A stretch of 64,000 nt of DNA from Phoronis australis (Eukaryota > Phoronida > Phoronidae), in the NCBI GenBank assembly GCA_002633005.1, contig NMRA01000130.1, positions 755,269 through 819,268 on the forward strand. Reading direction: 5' to 3'. This document shows, piece after piece, positions 49,441 through 59,300 of the stretch. The notes under the pieces were generated by a model. The model did not search any database and was not told where the DNA came from. It saw only the letters and a list, made by a program, of their open reading frames with translations. The position numbers and the translations under genes were made by a program. Numbering within the stretch: the first letter of the stretch is position 1; every line of letters starts with the position of its first letter.

Positions 49441-51469
49441 TTGAGGGAAGTGATAACTCCGAGTTTAGTTATTAATTTAATTAATTTCTTCACTTGTCCA
49501 TTTATTTATTTATTTGTTTATTTATCTATCATATATTCTGTCACTTCATTCTACAGTCTTATTCACACCGTGTCACATACTAGTTTGTATTCTAGTTTCC
49601 TTCGCATATCTCATTCCTCCTGTATAATTATTGACAAATTAATTATTCGGAACATTAATTTTACTTTTTTAATGTGTATGGACCAACGCGGAGATAGTTT
49701 ACATTTCTTATCTTCTATTATTCCATTCATTATTGTAATTATGTACTAATAAAAGCGCATTTTGCCCCGACTACCCTGATTTCTCCAAACCCTCCCAACT
49801 CTGTTGTGTTATGGATTACTCACGACCTCTCAACCCTAACGTGATTTATTAAACGAAATTGTAGTCTCTTTGTATGGTTGACCCCCCACCTTGCCACTTG
49901 TGGACTGTTATGTCGCGGGAAACTGAGCTTGTTACTCGGTCAGCTCACAACACTCGCGCAGCGCGAGAATTCATGATCTCTCGCCAGGTAAAAGATACAG
50001 AGCCAAGAAGCGACACATTTACCTCATCGGCTTCAACTTAACGGGTGACAAAAGTCGATATACGGTTTATTTACTAGTAACAGACGTTAAGATAAAATTT
50101 TACTCGCAATATATGTAGCTCTGACTCGCTCCTCGCTAGAACCGTATTTGATATTACAGTTTACCTTTAACAGAGATACCGAACGGAAACAAGATAAGGT
50201 TGATTACGGATTCCTGTGGCGTGAGAAAATTGACGTAAACAACCCAGCAAAACCTTGGTGTGGAATGAGGAAACAAATAATTGAAGCACGACAGTCGTTT
50301 TGTTTGACAAGTGGAATATTTATTTCACTGCTAAGATCATTAGTAGCGGGAATCTTTCCGGTCACCACCTTCATATGTACATGTATAGGCTAGAGACTGG
50401 GGTTGTTTGTCGTCGTTTGGTTTCTCGTATGTTATTGATTAGTATGTGGATGGTATTTTTCAAAAAAATGTAAATGTGATTAACAGGGACTTGGTGAAAG
50501 TCTTGCAAGTATTTTAAGCAATTCATTACATTTTCTTCAATACTAATGTACTCGGTTGAAACGGAGCGGTTGCGATCTCCTTTGTGCATTGCATTGGCTT
50601 CAAAATATGACGTCAGACCTCTATTTTTCATTAATTGTACTATTATTTTGTACAAAGAAACAGTTCATTAGAACTTTCATTGCACAACGACGTGCTCTCT
50701 TACCGAAGTTCCTTTAAGGCATGAAAATGAGTGCACTACAAAAACGCAGTTACTACGCAGCGCTGTTCTTGTCCCGCGCCGATCGTATCAGGTGGTGGAA
50801 GCAGGTACATGTAGAGACTGCCCGTAACTTATATAAACAGAATGACATGTAAAGTGCTATGTACTTCGCTGATACAAACAGAATACTAAGAAGTCAATTT
50901 TAGTTACACGATAAGCGTCACGATATGATAATAACTCAGATTTTGCAAATCGACTACCTCTACCAAAGTGTGAACCCCATGCAAGTTTCCGCCAAACAAG
51001 TGGTCCGCCATGACACTAACTCTTTAAAAAGGAACGCTTTAATCGTGGGAACTATCTAAAAACGTGAGTAACTCACAGCCATTTACACCGTTAAAGTTAA
51101 AGGGAAGTAGATGGTATTTATCCAAGCTACGTGGTGCACCCCAAATTCAAACACTTTATAACACGTACAGATATAGTCATTGGAATTGTAATCAGTTGAA
51201 TACAATTCGCACTCGTGCCGATAGCGGCGTTCCAGTTCACGTCTTAGGGCCGTCTCGAGGCTTCAAAAATGATACCCAAGCAGTTCCCGATGTCTTGGGG
51301 TGAATGTGGTTGCTGCCATCGCGAACCTTAGTCATACGTCCAAATATTCTGCGCTTTACGAAAACAGTCGGGCATCATAGTTACTCTATAGTCTATGCTG
51401 GCATGACTGATGGACTGAAGTGTAAATGAGGTCTGTTGCTACAGAAATCGGTGCTTAAAATTTATGTTC
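49441..51469. other. Non-coding, nothing recognised
   Basis: AT-rich sequence following the LINE relic; 49,441-49,750 may be its 3' tail. No host gene recognised. Confidence 0.45.
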
Positions 51470-51835
51470 AGGAAATGTGAATCCTAGAAATTGTGGTTGC
51501 TCCTTTTCGGAATGCATATCTACTGTCGATGAATATTGTTTACGATGCTGTCCTGTATTCACACAGTATGAATAACACACCGGTTAAATCGGCCAGATAT
51601 GTGTTTATTGTACATGTATGTGCTTCAAACACGCGGCTATTAAACATCACTGCAAAAACCAAATAGTGGCTGCGACGCTAAACAAAGCTAAACATCGTTC
51701 ACAGTCCGCCATTTTTTCACGTTGTTGTAAAGCTAGCCAATGACTGCTGAGCTTACATCAACCGATGCTAAAGCACGTGCCACTGCGTGATACCTGCGTG
51801 CTGGCTAAGCACGTAGGGGACCAGCGAGGAGGTGC
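51470..51835 (+). repeat. Dispersed repeat R, forward copy
   Basis: This is the reverse complement of 57,780-58,115 and 60,690-60,990 along its length. Shared blocks include 'cctagaaattg.g.ttgc', 'cagtatgaataacacaccgg', 'gcggctattaaacat' and 'cagtccgccattttttc'. It ends in 'gatacctgcgtgctggc...aggg.accagcgagg'. No terminal repeat or coding frame is evident. Confidence 0.8.
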
Positions 51836-53616
51836 AGCATGACAAGGGGTCAATCACAGACCAATGAGAATTGTACGAGTTGAGCTTAAGTTGAAAATGC
51901 GTAATGCTTGCGCGCTCGCGTGTTGGAGAACGAGATACTCCCGGGGACCCGACAATGAACAATAGATTTCTATAAAACAAGCGAAATGATGCCGAAAACA
52001 GCGCTTGAGAACATATCTATGCTAGGAATACGTGCATACTGTGTGATCGTCTGGGCTTAGAATATATCTAATTATTCACGAAGTTATCCTTTTCCAGCGG
52101 ATCTCGGCTTCGCTAGGCACTATCTAACTGATATTGTCTAAAGACGTGATTTTGCTTTGTTTCGCGAGCTAACTAATATTGACCCTGCTGTGGACTTCGT
52201 CAAAATGTTGGTTACCTCGCAATCACTCCGCACTTCAGCCAACAACACCCGCAGATTACACTACGCTCCGAAATTGGGTAGAGGTTGTTCCCAGAAAGAA
52301 GCACGAGTTTGTGACAAAATTCTGACATTATTTAATTTGGACAATTTGGTGGGGTTCTGTCGAAAAATATCGGTTTTAAGATACCTTACTTTACCGTCCA
52401 AATAGCTGGAAAACGCGAGGTAATCCCATTTACGCTTACTCTGACTAATTGAATATTCATAGTAGTGCACGACACCGTGGTCTAATGTATTTTGAGTCAG
52501 TGAATGGCCCAATTTTAAGGTCAGGCAGCAGTATACATGTACAACAACGTAGCTAACGATCGTTGAGCGTGTCGCCACGCAAACGCTACCCAGTTGCTCA
52601 ATAACTTTTTACACTTGAGACGTGGGTGTGAGCCGGTCTGACGGGATTAGACAACACGGGGATAAAGCTGAAATGAGTTGAGCTGTCTCAAACATGCAAT
52701 ATATGAACTCAAAGTTTTAATTTATTATTTTCATAGTGCACGATTCTCTCTGTCTTCATTACTAAAATTAGCAATTTCCAGTGCATCATTTGTCTTATCA
52801 TATATGCATGTGTTCGAGTTGTTTGATACTTGACACTGACAGGTTTTGCTTTCAATAAGGATGTTCAGCCAATTTGCAAATAAATTTAAAATAAAATTAG
52901 GACATGGAAAAGCATGTCAGTCGAGGACGAAGACGACGAGTACGGGCTAGGAATGACGCTGTTTAGCAGGATAAAATCACCATATCTGGTGGTGGTTTTG
53001 TCAAATGAGGGCAGAAAATCCTATAATCTGTACACAATTTTAAGTAAGTAAATAGATTTCCATCCAATTTTTCACCAGAGTCGACCCCCATTAATTTGCT
53101 TCATAAGTTCTTTTGGGCATGCAACGTAGTGGGCCAATTAACTAGCAGCAGCTGGACATTAAGGAAAGCCAAGCGTCATCGAATAGTTCTGAGCATGAGT
53201 TTCCTACAGGTATTGGATAGCTCAAATTCGTGAGTCCAATAAATTAAACAAATTACCGCGTCACTCCTAACACTAGAATATTTTCCCATAACAGATATTT
53301 AGAAAATAAACTACTTTTGGCCAATTTGCGTATTCGATTAACTAACCTCGAGATTTTATTCTTAAGCTACGGTGAATATTGAAAGCAAACTTTTCCATGC
53401 TAAAAGGTTTGTCTAATATTTGACATTTAAAATAAATGTGCCGTTTCGCGGTCGATTTGTGGCAACTCTCAGAGGCTCGGTCGATGTGATGGTCCTCCGC
53501 GAGCAAGCACTGTTTGGAGTTGCGATGTATGTTTGTACCAACTGAACTTATAAACTGCACTGTCGATAGCCTCTGCAGTTGTAGTTATATAGAGAATCCT
53601 TCACGAGTTTCAGGTT
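51836..53616. other. Non-coding, nothing recognised
   Basis: Only short chance frames. A 105-codon minus frame at 52,261-52,578 starts at GTG and has no supporting context. Confidence 0.45.
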
Positions 53617-53713
53617 TATGACTTTGGCAAAACTTCTTGGAAATTTCGTCGAAATCCCGAGGCTTCCTTAGGGATTTTGACGAAATTTCCACGAGGTTTT
53701 GCCCATGTCATCA
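53617..53713. mobile_element. Foldback inverted repeat (~43-bp arms)
   Basis: The left arm 'ggcaaaac.tc.tggaaattt' and 'cgtc.aaatccc' (53,625-53,659) is mirrored by 53,670-53,703. Outer similarity continues into 'atgac.t..ggc'. The loop is about 10 bp. It is probably a tiny MITE; no target duplication was resolved. Confidence 0.65.
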
Positions 53714-54086
53714 ATCTGAGACAAATGTAAGATTTGCTTTATCATATGAATCGTAGAAAACGATCTTTTTGCCAAAAAACACGACGTGTCTAAATCTTTC
53801 CACCACACGACACAACTTTTGTAAAAACACTCGCTTGTGCAATGTAAAGTAATTCAGTTACTTTTTTGTAGTAACAATTGTAAATTGCATTCAGCTTTCG
53901 TAGCAAATATTCAAGTTAGAATCTAATAAATATTCTTTGAAGTTGTAATATTAAAACTTCAAAAATGTTTATAAACAACAGTCAGCAAGACTTTCCCGCG
54001 CGTGATCACCGAATTGCCCTCGATACAGTACAGCTAGACAGTCTCGCCGCGCTTGAGTTGGGGCTCGTCTCCGTTTGAATGAACGT

Positions 54087-54321
54087 CATGCGCGCACCCG
54101 GGGGGGGGGAGGGGGGGGGGCTCGGACGANTTAGTCCGCAGGTCCACCCCTGAGAGACAAAAAGTCCGAGGAAATGAGACAAAAGTCCTCTCAATAAGCG
54201 CAAACGCGCACTTCACAATGGTACGCACGTTTTTTGTTTTTAGTCCGCCCGCCCTTTGTTAGCAAAAGGTACACAACATCAGGAATTCGAGCCCCCATAT
54301 TGAAGGCTGGGCGCGCGCATG
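54087..54321 (-). mobile_element. CATGCGCGCACCC-terminated element, copy 1 (contains a gap)
   Basis: It starts CATGCGCGCACCCG and ends in the inverse GGGCGCGCGCATG. Internally it carries 'ctgagagacaaaaagt', 'aagcgcaaacgcgcacttcac' and 'tagtccgcccgc' in the opposite orientation to the copies at 58,135 and 60,995. The N at 54,130 follows a G-run inside it. Confidence 0.75.
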
Positions 54322-55745
54322 GATGTGGATATGGAATTCGCCGCCGAAGATGGGTCCGTTTAAGAAGTTGTTTGCATGTTCTTAGTCTGGGAGTACGTAC
54401 AGTTGCAGCACTCGATTTGTCAATCATAACCTTGTCACCTTCTCGGATTTCTGGCATTGTTTGGTTGGCGAGCGTTTGATTGTTTTAGTGTTTTTCAGAT
54501 GATAAAATGTAAGGTGTATGGATGTCTACTTTGCACTAAAATGTGATTCGCCCATGTAATATCAAAAAAATTTGTTCTCGGTGTTATTAACAATGAGATA
54601 AATATAGCTCATTGGTTATTCACCAGTCATGTCGTAAAACATTTCAGGTCATGTGAGAAATTTTGATCTCCGCGCACAAGTTTCGCGCTAGAACCATAAA
54701 GAAAATATATTTGAACTTTTATAGCAGTAAACATATTAGTTAATTTGATATATATTTTGCCGAGTTTGAAATGGAGGAGCTTCGTGAGATAAGGATTTTA
54801 ATGTCAGAATGATATTTATCAAAAAATTCCAATTCTTCATAATTTCTACTGTCAGTAAAATTATACTTTATACTGAGTTGAAATCTATAGTTTTGTAAAT
54901 ATTTTGATAAATGCGCAGCAGTCTTATCGATAAGGTATCCATGAAGAAACAGGATAAGTAGCTATTAATTCTTTGAATATGACACGACATTGACATGTTC
55001 TGATAAAGACGAGGAGTGTTTCCTTTGAAAAACTAATAAAACTTAATGTGTATCGCGATGTTTTTCAAAACCGAGAACCGTTATCATGATGAATTAACCA
55101 TTAAAATATTGTAACGATGTAACGTGGAAAATACAACTTAAACCAATGTCACTCAATTTTCGTTATCAGAGAATCCGCTAGCTATAGAACTCACCCGGTG
55201 AGACAGCATACGCAAACGAAGGACGAGATCATAACAAGTACCTTCAAGAAAGATAACATGGTTGTAAACAGACCAACGTAGGCCTACTCCGTGCGCTTCG
55301 TGTCACCTCTACGCGGAAACTAATCGTAAATGCAAGAGCCGAAATAACCAATGAAATGGGCAAGACCGGATTGACCCGAAATCGTGTTGCGCCACTACAG
55401 GGTGTGCCAAGAAACGAATACACATCATGTTTCCACGGAATAGGCAGTGCACATTATTTTATTTACGAAATCTTCCCTGGACAATTTAATTCAAACCCAT
55501 TTTACCGACCTGTGTGTGCGTACGTATGTGTGTGTGAAATTATATACTGATTACGACAACTTACATTAATTTTGCCTTCGTCTGTTTTTTCCCTCAGTCT
55601 ATATGACCCGATACGCCTCAGGGATCGACATGGTGTATTACAACGAAGCATCTTTCTTCCCACGTTCTCTTTTATTTGACCAGCTTGTTATTCCAAACTG
55701 AGTTGACCACTACGAATACAGAAATACAGAAATATCAGTGGTTGT

Positions 55746-56077
55746 GGTGGCGGATCTAGGATACCATAAGGGGGAGGGCCAAACATCCTCGGAGACTTAG
55801 GCAAAGCGCGAGTGTAAGTGCACAGGTGGCCAGAAAGTTGCGGGGGCAGAGGACATGGACCTTCTGTTCAGAAAATCTATCGGCGGACTAAAAAAAAAGA
55901 CGGGAACACTATTCCACCGCGACCTAGGTTCTGACCCCCCTCCCCTCATCCGCTCCGGTCCTCGTTACTGAACTCAATATTTCCTCACGCTTCACGTTGT
56001 TGCTGTTTCATTTTGCTTGCAGCAGCCAAGGGGAAGGGGAGGGGGCTGGGCCTCCTGTCCCCCTGAATCCGCCTATG
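55746..56077. mobile_element. 332-bp hAT-type MITE with 8-bp target duplication
   Basis: The left end GGTGGCGGATCTAGG and right end CCTGAATCCGCCTATG are imperfect inverted repeats. GTGGTTGT occurs at 55,738-55,745 and again at 56,078-56,085, an exact 8-bp target duplication. The right part matches the elements at 1-196 and 62,311-62,509. Copy B retains only the left portion (from about 60,383). Confidence 0.75.
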
Positions 56078-56085
56078 GTGGTTGT

Positions 56086-57780
56086 GTGTTAAAAGGGATT
56101 CGTTAACTAATGCCGGAATGGGCCAAGAAGGGGGGATATAGATTAGAGCCCATTCGGCCCTTCTTTTATTGATTGGGCGATCATAAAATTCCACAAATCA
56201 GTACAAGACCGTCAGTCACTCTATTTCACGATTCAGGATCCGCGTCTGCGAAGTGGGCATTACACACGTTGTCATACTATGCATTGTATAATGTCTGTCT
56301 GTCCTATCCATAGACATCACAGTATTAAGATGTCTATGGTCCTATCTCTAATCGCGAGAAACGTCATTCCGCCCTTCGCCTGCAGAAAGCACTCAAGGGG
56401 AAGCTTGCGGCCGAGCATCATGCAAGGAAAACTCACTGAATCCTGCCTCCCAGTCATCCTCTGCTCAATGTACACATAGCAAATCACAACTTAGTACACC
56501 CGGAAATACTTACGAACTTGCCATTTTAGGAGTAATCAAATATTTTTGACCTATCTCATAGGTGAGTACACTAAGGTTTTGTCTTACACCAGGCGTGCGT
56601 TCAGTAACGTTAGGACGTACGGTAGGATCTATGTAAAATTTAGCCAAAGTCACGTGCTCTCATTTGAAATACACGGCAATTTCTCGCGTAATCTCACGAA
56701 GTCTTGCTTTTTGGCGAGGTCCTAGCGTTACTGAACGGGAGGCAGGTTATACTCACCGACTATTTACTTTCTCGATTTCACCAGCCGCTTAAATAACTTC
56801 AAGGGACGACAAATCGGCTGGCATGTTTTGTGGGCCTTGGTTGCAGGAGCATTGGGCAGGTCTACATTGTCACAAATTGTCTTAACTTCAAAATTGTGAC
56901 AATTTGGGTCCGTGCTGCAGGCTCAAGGTGTCACAGTTGCGTGTACCCCTGCGTCCATCTCACAAGTACGGCAGCGCAATACTGATAAAAACAATGATCC
57001 TTTCAAGTTTCATGCATGTCGAGTTGCAAGAGATATTCCGACAATTTTCGAGCCCATGCGCACATATCTGAGCGTGGAGAACTGAGGTGTTACAACAGGA
57101 CTTTGGGTGCATTCCATTACCACCGTGTTACGGTTTTAGAGTTACGACAGAGTCCCTGAGCCATAAAGTGTTGCAAGACTACTGTGCGCTTCATGAACTA
57201 TGCTTCCCGTGAATATTCTAGCGATTCCTCGGTCGAACAAGGAAACTTATAGGTGTACCTCATTATCACAGTCAATAAAACTATTACCCCATGTTTTTAT
57301 TCCATTTTACTTTCCAGTTGCTAGGTAGCGTGTCGGGATGACGCTTTACTTTGTATACACAAACATCGACATCCCCGTCGCAACTGAAAATCTGTCAACG
57401 AATAAGCGTGAAGGTATATTCTCATGTGCATCATCTACATCTGGTAACCCAATCCTGGCTGATACCTCAAAAACAAATCTGATGAATATGTCTCGGAGTT
57501 TTAGTTATTTCTATGCGCTTTGTCGGTTTCATACCCTGTTTTTTACCAGTCAAATGTTTTGAGTTGCAGTTCACCGGCAGGTGTCACTTAATTATGTCCT
57601 GGCGACACCAGTTGACACCACCGCGAGCATAACTAAGAGTCAAGTTGGATGTAGCTTGTCATGGGCGGCGCACCATAGGGGGCGGAGGGGAGGGTTGGGG
57701 GTGGGGCGCTATAGCCCCCACTTTTTTCATTGCTCCAGCGCCCATGGTCTATGGGCGGTATAGCACAGGTGGACTGGGGT
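56086..57780. other. Segment present only in copy A
   Basis: This 1.7 kb is absent from the otherwise matching copy B. I see no gene. 57,660-57,720 has a GC-rich 'catgggcggcgca' motif that recurs at the last bases of the window. It is either an insertion in A or a deletion in B. Confidence 0.6.
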
Positions 57781-58115
57781 TATAGCTCGCTGGTTCCGTG
57801 CCGTGCTTAGCCCAGCTAGCACACAGGTACCACGCAGTGGCACGCGCTTTGGCATTGGTCAATGAAACCTCGGCAGTCATTGGTTTGCTGTACAACACCG
57901 CGAAAAAATGGCGGACTGCAGCAACTATTTCGTTTCTCCAGCGATGTTTAATAGCCGCGTGCTTGAAGCACATACATGTACAATAAACACAGTGGCCGAT
58001 TTAACCGGTGTGTTATTCATACTGTATGACTACAGGACACTATCGTAAACACAAGTCATCGATAGTAAAAAGATGCATTCTGAAAAGGCGCAATCGCAAT
58101 TTCTAGGCTTAGTTC
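57780..58115 (-). repeat. Dispersed repeat R, inverted copy in block A
   Basis: This is the reverse complement of 51,470-51,835. Shared landmarks are 'gcggactgcagcaac', 'gtttaatagccgcgtgcttg' and 'ttaaccggtgtgttattcat'. It runs directly into the CATGCGCGCACCC element. Confidence 0.8.
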
Positions 58116-58134
58116 ACATTTCCTAAACATAAAT

Positions 58135-58391
58135 CATGCGCGCACCCAGCCTTCAATATGGGGGGCTCAGTCGAATTCTCGACGTCGTGGACTTTTTGCT
58201 ACCAAAACAGTGGGCGGACTAAAGAAAAAAAAATAAAAAAAAACGGGAACACCACTGTGAAGTGCGCGTTTGCGCTTCTTAAGTGGAATTTTGTCCCATT
58301 TTCTCGAACTTTTTGTCTCTCAGGGGCGAACCTTTTTTGCCCACTTCGCCAAATGGTGGGGCTCATTCGAGCCCCCCTGGGTGCGCGCATG
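58135..58391 (+). mobile_element. CATGCGCGCACCC-terminated element, copy 2
   Basis: It starts CATGCGCGCACCCAGCC and ends GGGTGCGCGCATG. Inner ends GGGGGGCTC and GAGCCCCCC extend the inverted repeat. No coding capacity. The host flank 'taaatc' / 'gtaaat' is too short to define a target duplication. Confidence 0.8.
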
Positions 58392-58520
58392 TAAATTTTA
58401 AGCACCGATTTGTCTATACAACAGACCACCACTGCAGTCCGATCAGTCATGCCAGTTTGTTTGCGTAAAGCGCTGCCTGTTGAGAAATCGACTAGCCGGT
58501 GTAAAAAAAGTTTTCAGTGA

Positions 58521-58582
58521 TACCTGCGTGCTGGCGCGGCTACCGCCCCACCTAGCGGCACGCAGGGAACCAGCGAGGGCCT
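58521..58582 (-). repeat. Short dispersed motif (acctgcgtgctggc...cagcgagg)
   Basis: This motif matches the end of repeat R at 51,791-51,830 and recurs at 61,341-61,400. The half-sites 'cctgcgtgc' and 'gcacgcagg' form an inverted repeat around 'taccgccccacctagcg'. Confidence 0.55.
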
Positions 58583-58845
58583 ATAGCCCCACTTTTTTCA
58601 GTGCTGCGCAGCCCATGTTGTTAGCTCATTTCGCGACTCCGAGTGTAGGCTGGCAATGGGGAGGACAGTCAACCGTTATTTCTTCAATGACGAACATTAT
58701 GCAACACTAAATTCATCGAGCTTGTATAATCTTTACAAGCAACGTTTAATCAAACTGAGCAAGGTCACGGTTACTGTTGAGTGTTTGTTTAGACCACCAG
58801 TTGGTAAGAAAACAGGTTTGAATGGCAACAGAACTCGTCCCAGTG

Positions 58846-58950
58846 GCGGATCTAGGATATCACAAGGGGGCCCAACATTTTGTCAGTAAACATTTGCGCA
58901 TAGCACTATTGTAGATGCACATAGCACCGAATGGGGGGAGGTCGGGAGCA
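58846..58950. mobile_element. CAGTGGCGGATCTAGG element end, copy 1
   Basis: Starts CAGTGGCGGATCTAGGATA, then a G-run and 'cccaacattttgtc', and continues to 'ggggggaggtcggg'. A second copy begins at about 59,185, another lies in block B at about 61,646, and 60,383 carries a variant. CAGTG is a common hAT terminus. Confidence 0.6.
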
Positions 58951-59070
58951 TGAGGGGCTCCCCTCCCGCCCAGGAAAATTTTTCTGCTTTTTCCTCTAAA
59001 AATCAAGTATTTTCCTTGATTTCTGAAATATTATCCAAGAAAAAGAAACACGGAGAACGTGTCAAAACTG

Positions 59071-59150
59071 CAACTAGCACAGACTCGAACTCCACACCTG
59101 GCCGATAGAACGAGCGTGCTTTAACACTGCACCACCACGATTCCACGCGT
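59071..59150 (-). repeat. tRNA-derived SINE head
   Basis: On the minus strand, 'cgtggtggtgcagtgttaaa' supplies a box A, 'gctcgttctatcggccagg' an anticodon-arm-like stretch and 'ggagttcgagtctgtgc' a box B. The order and spacing fit a tRNA-derived Pol III promoter. The arms do not fold into a clean tRNA, so this is a SINE or pseudo-tRNA. Confidence 0.5.
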
Positions 59151-59184
59151 AATTTATTACTATGACACCTATTTGTTTATGGTC

Positions 59185-59299
59185 CAGTGGCGGATCTAGG
59201 ATATCACAAGGGGGGGGCCCAACATTTTGTCCGGCTGTAAGCATTTGCGCAAACTGAACCAAGATTGTAGATAAGCATTGCACCGTATGGGGGGAGGTC
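59185..59299. mobile_element. CAGTGGCGGATCTAGG element end, copy 2, cut by a gap
   Basis: Same layout as 58,846-58,950 with a few insertions. It stops at 'ggggaggtc' where the N at 59,300 interrupts. Confidence 0.6.
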
Positions 59300-59300
59300 N
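59300..59300. other. Assembly gap (single N)
   Basis: Left boundary of the 2,545-bp contig that repeats block A. Confidence 0.9.

Larger units (their letters stand above)
54654..59046. repeat. Large duplication, copy A
   Basis: 54,654-56,050 matches 59,301-60,690 and about 57,830-59,046 matches 60,730-61,845, both at high identity. The 1.7-1.8 kb between (about 56,050-57,830) has no counterpart in copy B. No gene is recognised inside. Confidence 0.93.

Noticed and set aside
52261-52578. Candidate signal-peptide exon on the minus strand
   Set aside because: The frame begins with GTG rather than ATG and has no phase-2 donor at a suitable place.
57661-57763. GC-rich patch as a possible CpG-island promoter
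   Set aside because: The same 'catgggcggcgca' motif recurs at the window end and the patch lies among transposon fragments, so a mobile-element origin is more likely.
59071-59150. Functional tRNA gene
   Set aside because: Boxes A and B are present, but the acceptor and anticodon stems do not pair.
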